In this document: one piece after another, positions 42,159 to 50,811 of the stretch
Layout: each line of letters begins with the position of its first letter
Numbering within the stretch: position 1 is the first letter of the stretch
Origin: Pseudomonas sp. RIT-PI-q
GTDB taxonomy: Bacteria; Pseudomonadota; Gammaproteobacteria; Pseudomonadales; Pseudomonadaceae
Direction of reading: 5' to 3'
DNA length: 64,000 bases
Assembly: GCF_001297125.1 (NCBI RefSeq)
Contig: NZ_LHPC01000038.1
Span: 1 to 64,000, forward strand
Position numbers and translations under genes: made by a program
The notes under the pieces: generated by a model
The model's database searches: none
What the model was told of the DNA's origin: nothing
What the model saw: the letters and a program-made list of their open reading frames with translations, nothing else

Positions 42159-42680
42159 ATGAGCCTGCACGAATTGAACACCTTCCCAGGCGTCACCGCC
42201 CAGCCTGACACCGCCACCCAGAAGTTCGTCTTCAACCACACCATGCTGCGGGTCAAGGACATCACCAAGTCCCTGGATTTCTACACGCGCATCCTCGGTT
42301 TCTCGCTGGTGGAAAAACGCGACTTCCCGGAAGCCGAGTTCAGCCTGTACTTTCTGGCGCTGGTCGACAAAAACCAGATCCCTGCCGACGCCGCAGCACG
42401 CACCGAGTGGATGAAATCGATCCCTGGCATTCTTGAGCTGACCCACAACCACGGCACCGAGAACGACGCGGATTTCGCCTACCACAACGGCAACACCGAC
42501 CCGCGTGGTTTTGGTCATATCTGCATCTCCGTGCCGGACATCGTTGCCGCGTGCGAGCGCTTCGAAGCGCTGGGCTGTGATTTCCAGAAACGCCTGAACG
42601 ATGGCCGCATGAAAAGCCTGGCGTTCATCAAGGACCCGGATGCCTACTGGGTCGAGATCATTCAGCCAGCCCCGCTGTAA
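42159..42680 (+). CDS. gloA: Lactoylglutathione lyase (glyoxalase I)
   Basis: A 173-residue metalloenzyme that converts the methylglyoxal-glutathione adduct to S-lactoylglutathione. The four metal ligands appear in FNHTMLRV (His), ILELTHNHG (Glu), GFGHICISV (His) and YWVEIIQP (Glu). Length fits the longer, eukaryote-like, Zn-type GloA found in Pseudomonas. GGAGG eight bases before ATG gives a strong ribosome site. It is monocistronic, followed by a REPIN and a terminator. Confidence 0.95.
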   Translation: MSLHELNTFPGVTAQPDTATQKFVFNHTMLRVKDITKSLDFYTRILGFSLVEKRDFPEAEFSLYFLALVDKNQIPADAAARTEWMKSIPGILELTHNHGTENDADFAYHNGNTDPRGFGHICISVPDIVAACERFEALGCDFQKRLNDGRMKSLAFIKDPDAYWVEIIQPAPL

Positions 42681-42688
42681 CACAACCT

Positions 42689-42778
42689 TGTAGGAGCTGG
42701 CTTGCCAGCGAAGGCGTCGGTACATTCAGCATCGATGATGACAGGAGTACCGCTTTCGCCAGCAAGCCGGCTCCTACA
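42689..42778. repeat. REPIN after gloA
   Basis: TGTAGGAGCTGGCTTGCCAG ... CCAGCAAGCCGGCTCCTACA: a GCTGGCTTGCCAGC subtype, one mismatch between arms. Confidence 0.9.
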
Positions 42779-42795
42779 GGATCTGCAGCTGCGCA

Positions 42796-42829
42796 CAAAA
42801 AAAACCCATGATCGCTCATGGGTTTTTTG
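42796..42829. terminator. Terminator between gloA and ahpF
   Basis: AAAAAAAACCCATGA, TCGC loop, TCATGGGTTTTTT. It is symmetric and can serve both convergent genes. Confidence 0.9.
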
Positions 42830-42845
42830 TTTTCAGCACCGGAAT

Positions 42846-44408
42846 TCAGGCCGGGGCCGAAGTCCGGATCAGGTGATCGAATGCGCTCAGGGAAGCCTTG
42901 GCGCCCTCACCCACTGCAATCACGATCTGCTTGTACGGCACAGTCGTCACGTCGCCGGCGGCAAACACCCCGGGCATCGACGTCTCGCCACGCGCATCGA
43001 CGATGATCTCGCCACGCGGCGACAACTCGATGGTGCCTTTGAGCCAATCGGTGTTCGGCAACAGACCGATCTGCACGAAGATCCCTTCCAGTTCCACGCT
43101 ACGCAGTTCGTCAGACTGACGATCCTTGTAGCGCAGGCCGTTGACCTTCTGACCGTCACCCAACACTTCAGTGGTTTGCGCATGGGTGATCACGGTGACA
43201 TTCGGCAGGCTGTGCAACTTGCGCTGCAACACCGCATCGGCGCGCAACTGCACGTCGAACTCCAGCAGTGTGACGTGAGAGACGATACCGGCGAGGTCGA
43301 TGGCCGCTTCGACGCCGGAGTTACCGCCGCCAATCACCGCCACACGCTTGCCTTTGAACAGCGGACCGTCACAGTGCGGGCAGTACGCCACGCCTTTGTT
43401 GCGGTATTGCTGCTCACCTGGCACGTTCATTTCACGCCATCTTGCACCGGTCGCCAAAATCACAGTCTTGGCTTTCAGCGTTGCGCCGCTGGCGAAGTGG
43501 ACTTCGTGCAGCTCGCCGTTCTTGCCCGGCACCAGCTTATCGGCGCGTTGCAGGTTCATGATGTCGACGTCGTACTGCTTGACGTGCTCTTCCAGCGCTA
43601 CCGCCAGTTTCGGCCCTTCGGTTTCCTGCACGGAGATGAAGTTTTCGATGGCCATGGTGTCCAGCACCTGTCCACCAAAACGCTCCGCCGCCACACCGGT
43701 GCGAATGCCTTTGCGCGCCGCGTAGATGGCTGCCGAAGCACCGGCCGGGCCACCGCCGACGACCAGCACGTCAAAGGCTTCTTTGGCGCTGATCTTCTCG
43801 GCCTGACGCTCGATGCCGCTGGTGTCGATCTTGGCGAGGATTTCTTCCAGGCCCATGCGGCCCTGACCGAAGTTCACGCCGTTCAAGTAGATGCTGGGCA
43901 CGGCCATGATCTGGCGTTCATCGACTTCTGCCTGGAACAGCGCGCCGTCGATGGCGACATGGCGGATGTTCGGGTTCAGCACGGCCATCAGGTTCAGTGC
44001 CTGGACCACGTCCGGGCAGTTCTGGCAGGACAGCGAGAAGTACGTCTCGAAGCTGAAATCACCCTTGAGCGAGCGAATCTGTTCGATTACTTCAGCACTG
44101 GCCTTCGAAGGGTGGCCGCCGACTTGCAGCAGGGCCAACACCAGCGAAGTGAATTCATGGCCCATCGGGATACCGGCGAATCGCAGGCTGATATCGGCAC
44201 CGGGGCGATTGATCGAGAACGATGGTTTGCGCGCATCGTCACCGTTGTCGAGCAAGGTAATTTGGCTGGAAAGACTGGCAACGTCTTTCAGCAGTTCGAG
44301 CATTTCCTGGGATTTCGCACCGTCGTCGAGGGAGGCAACGATCTCGATCGGCTGGGTGACCCGTTCCAGGTACGATTTCAACTGGGCTTTAAGATTGGCG
44401 TCCAACAT
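42846..44408 (-). CDS. ahpF: Alkyl hydroperoxide reductase subunit F
   Basis: A 520-residue FAD flavoprotein that uses NADH to re-reduce AhpC. The N-terminal tandem thioredoxin-like domain has the redox pair CQNC (about 129-132). The FAD/NAD part shows DVLVVGGGPAGASAAIYAARKG, the active CPHC pair near residue 345 (GVAYCPHCDG), VAVIGGGNSGVEAA and GVFAAGDVTTVPYKQI. It lies downstream of ahpC on the same strand, separated by a terminator-like hairpin, so its transcription is partly uncoupled. Confidence 0.96.
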   Translation of the reverse strand: MLDANLKAQLKSYLERVTQPIEIVASLDDGAKSQEMLELLKDVASLSSQITLLDNGDDARKPSFSINRPGADISLRFAGIPMGHEFTSLVLALLQVGGHPSKASAEVIEQIRSLKGDFSFETYFSLSCQNCPDVVQALNLMAVLNPNIRHVAIDGALFQAEVDERQIMAVPSIYLNGVNFGQGRMGLEEILAKIDTSGIERQAEKISAKEAFDVLVVGGGPAGASAAIYAARKGIRTGVAAERFGGQVLDTMAIENFISVQETEGPKLAVALEEHVKQYDVDIMNLQRADKLVPGKNGELHEVHFASGATLKAKTVILATGARWREMNVPGEQQYRNKGVAYCPHCDGPLFKGKRVAVIGGGNSGVEAAIDLAGIVSHVTLLEFDVQLRADAVLQRKLHSLPNVTVITHAQTTEVLGDGQKVNGLRYKDRQSDELRSVELEGIFVQIGLLPNTDWLKGTIELSPRGEIIVDARGETSMPGVFAAGDVTTVPYKQIVIAVGEGAKASLSAFDHLIRTSAPA

Positions 44409-44441
44409 ACGGGCGATTTCCTTTTTGCAAATTCATAAAAC

Positions 44442-44479
44442 AAAAAAAACGCCCGAGCGAATCTCGCCCGGGCGTTTTT
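44442..44479 (-). terminator. Hairpin between ahpC and ahpF
   Basis: AAAAACGCCCG...CGGGCGTTTTT flanking GAATCTCGCC. On the minus strand it follows ahpC and could end or attenuate its transcript, giving more ahpC than ahpF. Confidence 0.85.
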
Positions 44480-44540
44480 GAGGGCGGTGCAGCTTACTTA
44501 GTAGGTGCGGAGTTCCGCCCTGATGAAGCGCGTCACAGAC

Positions 44541-45104
44541 TTAGATCTTGCCGACCAGGTCCAGGGACGGAGCCAGAGTGGCCTCGCCTTCTTTCCACTT
44601 GGCTGGGCAAACCTGGCCTGGGTGAGCAGCAACGTACTGGGCAGCCTTGATTTTGCGCAGCAGTTCGGAAGCGTCACGGCCTACACCGCCGTCGTTCAGT
44701 TCGACGATTTTGATCTGGCCTTCTGGGTTGATCACGAAGGTGCCACGGTCAGCCAGGCCAGCGTCTTCGATCAGTACGTCGAAGTTGCGGGAGATGGCGT
44801 GAGTCGGGTCGCCGATCATGGTGTACTGGATTTTGCCGATGGCTGGCGAAGTGTTGTGCCAGGCAGCGTGGGCAAAGTGGGTATCGGTGGAAACGCTGTA
44901 GATCTCGACGCCCAGCTTCTGGAACGCGTCGTAGTTGTCAGCCAGGTCTTCGAGTTCGGTCGGGCAAACGAAGGTGAAGTCAGCTGGGTAGAAGAACACG
45001 ACCGACCACTTGCCTTTCAGGTCAGCGTCCGAGACTTTTACGAAGTCGCCATTTTTGAATGCGTCAGCTTTGAACGGTTTAACTTGGCTGTTGATGATAG
45101 GCAT
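44541..45104 (-). CDS. ahpC: Alkyl hydroperoxide reductase subunit C (peroxiredoxin)
   Basis: A 187-residue typical 2-Cys peroxiredoxin that reduces H2O2, organic peroxides and peroxynitrite. The peroxidatic Cys is in DFTFVCPTELEDL (about 47) and the resolving Cys in HPGQVCPAKW (about 166). Start 45104 (MPIINSQVKPFKAD) fits the family; the longer frame to 45188 is promoter sequence. AhpF, encoded next, recycles it. An OxyR-controlled promoter is expected upstream. Confidence 0.96.
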   Translation of the reverse strand: MPIINSQVKPFKADAFKNGDFVKVSDADLKGKWSVVFFYPADFTFVCPTELEDLADNYDAFQKLGVEIYSVSTDTHFAHAAWHNTSPAIGKIQYTMIGDPTHAISRNFDVLIEDAGLADRGTFVINPEGQIKIVELNDGGVGRDASELLRKIKAAQYVAAHPGQVCPAKWKEGEATLAPSLDLVGKI

Positions 45105-45206
45105 CGTTGACTCTCCGTCAGGGGTTAAGAAGTTGATGGAGTGAACTCTACCGACTCGACGGACGGATGGCTCATTGGCAAACCTCATGCTGCTGATTGG
45201 TTTTCG

Positions 45207-45229
45207 CTATTAGCCGACAGTATTAATAG
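45207..45229. promoter_or_regulatory. Possible OxyR-like site upstream of ahpC
   Basis: CTATTA-N11-TAATAG, an AT-rich dyad about 105 bp before ahpC. OxyR sites contain ATAG/CTAT half elements with this kind of spacing; the match is suggestive only. Confidence 0.3.
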
Positions 45230-45260
45230 AAGAAAACGGTACTAGGGCTCCATGGCGTCT

Positions 45261-45407
45261 TGTAGCAGCTGTCGAGCCTGCGAGGCTGCGTTCGGCTGCG
45301 CAGCAGTCGTAAACCCGGCTGGCATGGTTTACCTGGCACACCGCGAGTTCTGGTTTTGCGACTGCTGCGCAGCCGAACGCAGCCTCGCGGGCTCGACAGC
45401 TGCTACA
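45261..45407. repeat. REPIN, CAGCTG family, near ahpC
   Basis: TGTAGCAGCTGTCGAGCCTG ... GGGCTCGACAGCTGCTACA with inner arms CTGCGCAGCAGTCG and CGACTGCTGCGCAG. It lies between the start of ahpC and the end of the recombinase gene. Confidence 0.92.
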
Positions 45408-45433
45408 ACAGATTGCGTTTGCAGAGGTATTGA

Positions 45434-46363
45434 TCAGGGTTTTTCAGCGATGCGGTTCATCCCGAGAAACGGGTTGACGTCGACATAGCGCATGGCCGAC
45501 TTCATGTCCTTCCAGCCCACGTAACTCATCAGCGACTTCAAGTCCCAACCGCTTTGGTGCGCCCAGGTGGCGAAGCCGCGTCGCAAGGAGTGGCTGGTGT
45601 AGTGCTCAGCCGGGATGCCTGCGCGCTCCAGCGCTTGGCGCAGCAGTGGAATCACGCTGTTGGCGTGCAAGCCCTCCTCGCTCAAATGGCCCCAGCGGTC
45701 GACGCCTCGGAACACCGGTCCGCGCACCAGTGCGGCTTCAGTGATCCAGGCGATATACGCCTGCACCGGACACAATCGCTGCAACGCCGGTGTCTGATAC
45801 GTCTTGCCAAGGTTTTCGCGATCGCTTTTGCTGCGCGGCAAGTAGAGCGTGATACCGGAACCGGCGTTCGCTTGCACGTGTTCAATCTGCACTCGGCATA
45901 ACTCATCACTACGAAATCCACGCCAGAAGCCCAGCAGAATCAGCGCCATGTCGCGCCTGGCGCGCAACAGCGCCGGTCGATCGTCCGCAGATTTTGCGCT
46001 TTGCACTTCCTGCTCCAGCCACGCGACCACTTGCTCCAGGTGCTGAAGTTGCAACGGCTCGGCCTGTTTCTCCTGGGCCGGGTGCAGCGCCCGAATCCCC
46101 TTGAAAACCTTGCGCACCACCGGCGCCTTGGTGGGATCGGCAAAACCCTGACTGTTGTGCCACTGCGCCAATGCCGACAAACGCAGCTTCAAGGTATTGA
46201 TCGACAACACGCCCGCATGCGCTACCAGATAGCGCGCCACGCTATCGCCGGTCGCCGGCAGAAACCCGCCCCAACTGACTTCGAAGTGCTCGATCGCCGC
46301 CCGATAGCTGCGACGGGTGTTGTCGCGGGTGGCGGCTTGCAGGTAACGATCCAGCTCAGTCAT
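45434..46363 (-). CDS. Tyrosine recombinase, TnpS-like
   Basis: A 309-residue site-specific recombinase. The N-terminal core-binding domain spans about 1-100 (TRRSYRAAIEHFEVSWGGF), the catalytic domain about 105-300. Active-site residues: Arg in GFWRGFRSDELCRV, Lys in LPRSKSDREN, His-x-x-Arg in SHSLRRGF, Trp in YVGWKD and the Tyr nucleophile in AMRYVDVN. The gene is divergent from a KfrA-like coiled-coil protein with a palindromic region between them. This matches the TnpS/TnpT pair that resolves cointegrates of Tn4651-type transposons (established for TOL plasmid transposons). No transposase is here, so it may be a chromosomal relative. Confidence 0.88.
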   Translation of the reverse strand: MTELDRYLQAATRDNTRRSYRAAIEHFEVSWGGFLPATGDSVARYLVAHAGVLSINTLKLRLSALAQWHNSQGFADPTKAPVVRKVFKGIRALHPAQEKQAEPLQLQHLEQVVAWLEQEVQSAKSADDRPALLRARRDMALILLGFWRGFRSDELCRVQIEHVQANAGSGITLYLPRSKSDRENLGKTYQTPALQRLCPVQAYIAWITEAALVRGPVFRGVDRWGHLSEEGLHANSVIPLLRQALERAGIPAEHYTSHSLRRGFATWAHQSGWDLKSLMSYVGWKDMKSAMRYVDVNPFLGMNRIAEKP

Positions 46364-46486
46364 GGGCGCAATTCTCGAAGGCGTACTGCTTTTGCGGGTG
46401 AAAACCCGGTGAATCGTCCATCACACGGGGTAATACCAGTATATCCCGCCTCAATTACATTCAGTATTTAACTTTTTTGATTGGAT

Positions 46487-46516
46487 GGTACAATATGTAT
46501 TCCAGTAATACGTACC
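46487..46516. promoter_or_regulatory. Intergenic palindrome, possible recombination/operator site
   Basis: Outer arms GGTAC (46487-46491) and GTACC (46512-46516) enclose inner arms GTATT (46497-46501) and AATAC (46507-46511) around CCAGT. A further GTAC follows at 46520. The region is AT-rich and lies between the recombinase and the KfrA/TnpT-like gene, the position of the resolution site in TnpS/TnpT systems. Confidence 0.55.
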
Positions 46517-46541
46517 ACAGTACGAAATCGTAGGAGAACTC

Positions 46542-47552
46542 ATGGCTCGTGGCGGTGTAAACAAAGCAGTGGTGCAAGCGGCACGCTTGGCAATTTTGGC
46601 GCGCGGCGAAAACCCAAGCATCGACGCAGTACGGATCGAGATGGGCAACACTGGCTCGAAAACCACGATTCATCGGTATTTGAAGGAACTGGATGACGGC
46701 GTCGAGCGCGTCGAAGCAGCGCCTGCACCGATCGACGATGAACTGGCTGGATTGGTGTCGCGGCTGGCACAACGCCTCAAGGAACAGGCGCAAGAGCCAA
46801 TAGATCAGGCTCGCGAGCAGTTCGACCGGCAAAGAAAGGAGCTGGAAAGCCAGCTGCATGAAGCTCAGCAGAGCAACACGCAGTTGCAGGAGCATTACGA
46901 AATTCAAAGCCTGGCACTGACCCAGGAATCGGAGGCGCTGCACAGCACCGTTTCCATGCTGCAGACCGAACAAACCCGCAACGCCGGACTGAACCAGGCG
47001 CTGGCCGATTTCGAATTACGTTTGCAAGACAAGGACGAGCAAATCCGCTCCCTTGAAGAGAAACACCTGCATGCGCGCGATGCGCTGGAACACTACCGCA
47101 ACGCTGTCAAGGACCAGCGCGAGCAGGAACAGCGTCGCCATGAAGGCCAGGTGCAGCAGATTCAGATGGAATTGCGTCAGGCTCAGCAAAGCGCAATGGT
47201 GCGCCAGGACGAGATCACGCAATTGCACCGCGACAACGAGCGCCTGCTGACGGAGAACCGTGGGACTTTGAGGGAGCTGAGCCTGATGCAGGATCAGCTG
47301 AAACAGAGCAACAGCCGACAGGATCAGCTACTGGAACAAGCCACTCGCGTCGACAGCGAACGCACCCTCCTCCAGGAACGCTTGCGCGTCGCCCTGCTGG
47401 AAGGCCAGTCACTCAAACAAAGCGTCGACGAGCAGTCGCAGATCAACCAGGCGCTGGAAATCGAATTGACCAAGGCCCAGGCGGATCTGGCAGAAAGCGT
47501 ACGCCTGGCAGCTGCCGCCAAGGCAGTGCCAGACGCAGCAAAGGACGCTTAA
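46542..47552 (+). CDS. KfrA-N/coiled-coil DNA-binding protein, TnpT-like
   Basis: A 336-residue protein. Residues 1-60 form a KfrA-type helix-turn-helix (VNKAVVQAARLAILARGENPSIDAVRIEM, then GSKTTIHRYLKEL). Residues 70-320 are a nearly continuous coiled coil rich in Gln, Glu, Arg and Leu. KfrA proteins are plasmid DNA-binding regulators; TnpT of Tn4651 has the same plan and assists the TnpS recombinase. GGAG at 46532 gives a clear ribosome site. The stop overlaps the stop of gor on the other strand. Confidence 0.85.
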   Translation: MARGGVNKAVVQAARLAILARGENPSIDAVRIEMGNTGSKTTIHRYLKELDDGVERVEAAPAPIDDELAGLVSRLAQRLKEQAQEPIDQAREQFDRQRKELESQLHEAQQSNTQLQEHYEIQSLALTQESEALHSTVSMLQTEQTRNAGLNQALADFELRLQDKDEQIRSLEEKHLHARDALEHYRNAVKDQREQEQRRHEGQVQQIQMELRQAQQSAMVRQDEITQLHRDNERLLTENRGTLRELSLMQDQLKQSNSRQDQLLEQATRVDSERTLLQERLRVALLEGQSLKQSVDEQSQINQALEIELTKAQADLAESVRLAAAAKAVPDAAKDA

Positions 47553-48907
47553 CCGGCGACCGGCGTACGCATGGTGACAAACTCTTCGGCGGCCGTCGGA
47601 TGCACACCGATGGTTTCGTCGAAGTCACGCTTGGTCGCACCGGCCTTCAACGCAATCGCCAGGCCCTGGACGATTTCGCCCGCATCCGGTCCGACCATGT
47701 GGCAACCCAGGACCTTGTCGGTCTTGGCGTCCACCACCAGTTTCATCAGCGTGCGCTCCTGACATTCGGTCAGGGTCAGCTTCATTGGGCGGAAACGGCT
47801 TTCGAAGATCACCACCTCGTGGCCGGCTTCGCGCGCTTCTTCTTCGCTCAAACCGACGGTGCCGATGTTCGGCAAGCTGAACACGGCCGTCGGGATCATT
47901 TTGTAATCCACCGGGCGATATTGCTCAGGCTTGAACAAACGACGCGCAACGGCCATGCCCTCGGCCAGCGCGACCGGCGTCAGCTGCACCCGACCGATCA
48001 CATCGCCCAGCGCCAGGATCGACGGCTCGGCGGTCTGATACTGCTCGTCGACCTCGACGAAGCCTTTCTTGTCGAGTTTGACGCCGGTGTTTTCCAGTCC
48101 GAGATTGTCCAGCATCGGACGTCGGCCGGTGGCGTAGAACACGCAATCCGCCTCCAACTCACGACCGTCCTTGAGGGTAACTTTCAGGGTGCCGTCAGCC
48201 TGCTTGTCGATGCGCTCGATGTCGGCATTGAATTGCAGGTCCATGCCGCGCTTGGTCAACTCTTCCTGCAAATGCTTGCGCACCGCACCGTCGAAGCCGC
48301 GCAGGAACAGTTCACCGCGATAGAGCAGCGTGGTTTCGGCGCCCAGGCCATGGAAAATCCCGGCGAACTCGACGGCGATGTAACCACCGCCCACCACCAG
48401 AACGCGCTTGGGCAGCTCTTTGAGGAAGAACGCCTGGTTGGAACTGATCGCGTGTTCATGCCCCGGAATCTCCGGAATCTGCGGCCAGCCGCCCGTAGCA
48501 ATCAGGATGTTCTTGGCAGTGAAACGCTCGCCATTGATCTCGACCTGATGCGGATCGACGATCTTGGCGTGACCTTCGTGCAAGGTCACGCCGCTGTTAA
48601 CCAGCAGCGTGCGATAGATGCCGTTGAGGCGATTGATCTCGCGATCCTTATTGGCGATCAGCGTCGCCCAATCGAACTTCGCCTCACCCGGCGTCCAGCC
48701 AAAACCTTGCGACTGTTCGAAGTCCTCGGCGAAGTGCGCGCCGTAGACCAGCAACTTCTTCGGCACACAACCGACGTTCACACACGTGCCGCCCAGATAG
48801 CGGCTCTCGGCCACGGCCACTTTCGCCCCAAAACCCGCCGCAAACCGCGCAGCCCGCACACCGCCGGAACCGGCACCAATCACATAAAGGTCAAAATCGT
48901 AGGCCAT
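47549..48907 (-). CDS. gor: Glutathione reductase
   Basis: A 452-residue FAD disulfide reductase that keeps glutathione reduced using NADPH. FAD motif VIGAGSGGVRAAR, redox-active pair Cys42/Cys47 in GGTCVNVGCVPKK, NAD(P) motif VVGGGYIAVEFAG followed by Arg in LYRGELFLRGF, FAD motif ILALGDVIG, and the C-terminal catalytic His in GVHPTAAEE. Start 48907 has GAGGAG eight bases upstream. The preceding gene on this strand is an MFS pump. Confidence 0.96.
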   Translation of the reverse strand: MAYDFDLYVIGAGSGGVRAARFAAGFGAKVAVAESRYLGGTCVNVGCVPKKLLVYGAHFAEDFEQSQGFGWTPGEAKFDWATLIANKDREINRLNGIYRTLLVNSGVTLHEGHAKIVDPHQVEINGERFTAKNILIATGGWPQIPEIPGHEHAISSNQAFFLKELPKRVLVVGGGYIAVEFAGIFHGLGAETTLLYRGELFLRGFDGAVRKHLQEELTKRGMDLQFNADIERIDKQADGTLKVTLKDGRELEADCVFYATGRRPMLDNLGLENTGVKLDKKGFVEVDEQYQTAEPSILALGDVIGRVQLTPVALAEGMAVARRLFKPEQYRPVDYKMIPTAVFSLPNIGTVGLSEEEAREAGHEVVIFESRFRPMKLTLTECQERTLMKLVVDAKTDKVLGCHMVGPDAGEIVQGLAIALKAGATKRDFDETIGVHPTAAEEFVTMRTPVAG

Positions 48908-49014
48908 TTTCAATCTCCTCGGCAGGCCACCAGCATACCTGCGGGTGGCCATTGAGCAAGCATTGCACTGAAATGCTTGGGTTGTGCGATGCCGGGCCCA
49001 ACCTTCATTTTCAA

Positions 49015-50544
49015 TCAATGTCCCTTTGCAGATTGCGCTTTCGGTATCCGCAAAGTGCACCAAGCAATCAAAATCGCCATAAGCGCCAGACCGAACGTCA
49101 CCCACGAAACCAATCCGATCCCACCTTCGAAAGCCCTTCCAGCCTGCGTCATCAATTCACTCGCTTGATCAGGTGATAGGTCTGCCGACACATGATGGGC
49201 ACCAGACAGCGTCTCACTGGCCAGCATCATCTGCACTTCGCTCAGGAATCCCGGAAGCTGCAACGTACCGCGATAGTAGGCGGTGACGAGACCGCCAAGC
49301 ACAGTCGTCCCCAAAACCACCCCCACTTCGTAGGCCGTTTCGCTAATGGCCGACGCAGCGCCTGCCTTTGCCGGCGGCGCGGCTGACAAAATCACATCAT
49401 TGGACACCGTCGCGATCGCACCCACGCCAATGTTAAGCAAGGCAAAAGCCACCACTAGAACGATCAGGCTACTGCCCATGCTGGCGACCAGCAAAAACGC
49501 CGCTCCAGCAAACGCCATCAAAATCGGTATCAGCACATGCACCTGCAATCGCTGCGCGACTGGTACGACCGCCATCCCCACTACAATCGCTATGATCTGA
49601 CCTGGCACCAACGCGAGGCTGGCTCTCAACGGCGACATCTGAAGAACTATCTGCAAGAACTGAGTGGCAAAGAATACGAAGCCGATGAGAAACGCGAGAC
49701 TCATCAAATTGATCAGGACCGATCCGCTAAAAGTGCCGTTGCGGAACAAACTCAGATCCATCAGCGGCACTGACAGACGTAACTGCCGACGCACAAACAT
49801 CCAGCCCGCAACCGTGCCTATTGCAAATGCTGTCAGCGCCATCCAGTCGATACCATTACTGGCGCTGTGTTTAATGCCATAAACAATGGCACCGAGAGCC
49901 ACCATCGATTGCAGGATGCTAATCGGATCAAAAGACCCTGAAGCATCTCGCTCGGATTCCGGCAGCAACAGTGGCCCCAATACCAGCAGTGGCACCAGCA
50001 GGGGAACCGCCAACAGGAAAATCGCCCCCCAACTGAAGAACTCCAGCAATACCCCACCGACTAAAGGACCGAGTGCCGAACCTACCGTCAAAGTAGTAGC
50101 CCATATCGCGACCGCTAATCGACGTTCCTCTCGATCCTCGAACACCGAACGTATCAATGCCAAAGTTGAGGGCATCAACATCGCACCGAAAACGCCCATA
50201 CACGCTCGCCCGGCGATCAGTTGCATGGCGGAATCGGAATACGCGGTCAGCACCGACACTATGGCAAAACCCAAAGACCCGGCCATCAACAACTTACGAT
50301 GACCGACTCGATCTCCCAGGCTACCCATCGACACCAGCAATCCCGCCAATACCAGCGAATAAGCATCGATCATCCACAACTGCTGGCTAGCACTCGGACG
50401 CAGGGCTTCGGCAATTTTCGGTAAGGCAAATCCAAGTATTGTGTTGTCAACTGTTACCAGCAATACCGGGAACATTAATACGCTCAAACCAAACCAGCGT
50501 TTCGCTATTGCCCCACCGTGTGTTGCCCCACTTATTCGTGCCAT
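49015..50544 (-). CDS. DHA2-type MFS drug efflux transporter (SmvA-like)
   Basis: A 509-residue transporter with fourteen predicted helices. Marks of the DHA2 family: VTVDNTILGFALPKIAEAL in helix 1, WMIDAYSLVLAGLLVSMGSLGDRVGHRKLL (motif A), and ALGPLVGGVLLEFFSWGAIF (motif C). The sequence is closest in feel to SmvA/QacA pumps that export quaternary amines and dyes. ATG 50544 follows AGGAGGAG. It lies 107 bp upstream of gor on the same strand. The gene looks somewhat more AT-rich than its neighbours, so it may have been acquired; I did not compute this. Confidence 0.88.
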   Translation of the reverse strand: MARISGATHGGAIAKRWFGLSVLMFPVLLVTVDNTILGFALPKIAEALRPSASQQLWMIDAYSLVLAGLLVSMGSLGDRVGHRKLLMAGSLGFAIVSVLTAYSDSAMQLIAGRACMGVFGAMLMPSTLALIRSVFEDREERRLAVAIWATTLTVGSALGPLVGGVLLEFFSWGAIFLLAVPLLVPLLVLGPLLLPESERDASGSFDPISILQSMVALGAIVYGIKHSASNGIDWMALTAFAIGTVAGWMFVRRQLRLSVPLMDLSLFRNGTFSGSVLINLMSLAFLIGFVFFATQFLQIVLQMSPLRASLALVPGQIIAIVVGMAVVPVAQRLQVHVLIPILMAFAGAAFLLVASMGSSLIVLVVAFALLNIGVGAIATVSNDVILSAAPPAKAGAASAISETAYEVGVVLGTTVLGGLVTAYYRGTLQLPGFLSEVQMMLASETLSGAHHVSADLSPDQASELMTQAGRAFEGGIGLVSWVTFGLALMAILIAWCTLRIPKAQSAKGH

Positions 50545-50711
50545 GGCAAAAACTCCTCCTGTCCGCACTCAGAACTCGATCTCTCTTCTATAATTTCGCA
50601 ATACCCATATTCAATTAGAAATTTGTTTCACTTGATGTTTTTGAAATAACTCAACACACCCGTTAAAAATGTGGGAAATGGACTTCAGATTAATCCCCAT
50701 TAAATGCTGTG

Positions 50712-50748
50712 CAAAAAAAAGCCCCAACCGAAGTCGGGGCCTTTTTTT
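50712..50748. terminator. Terminator at the end of galU
   Basis: AAAAAAAAGCCCC, AACCGAAGT loop, CGGGGCCTTTTTTT. The A-run on the left gives a T-run on the minus strand, so it ends the galU transcript. Confidence 0.9.
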
Positions 50749-50811
50749 AACTTCATTCGTGTTTTTACACAGCCTGAAGTCAGCTTTTCAGTACAAGCGG
50801 CTCAGGCGCTA

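Noticed and set aside
42702..44438. 578-residue frame opposite ahpF
   Set aside because: Shadow of the high-GC ahpF gene; no domain, and starts inside a REPIN.
45434..46363. Prophage or genomic-island integrase
   Set aside because: No tRNA attachment site, phage genes or island cargo nearby; the divergent KfrA-like partner fits TnpS/TnpT better.
47600..48955. 451-residue frame opposite gor
   Set aside because: Antisense shadow of gor with low-complexity His/Gln-rich translation.
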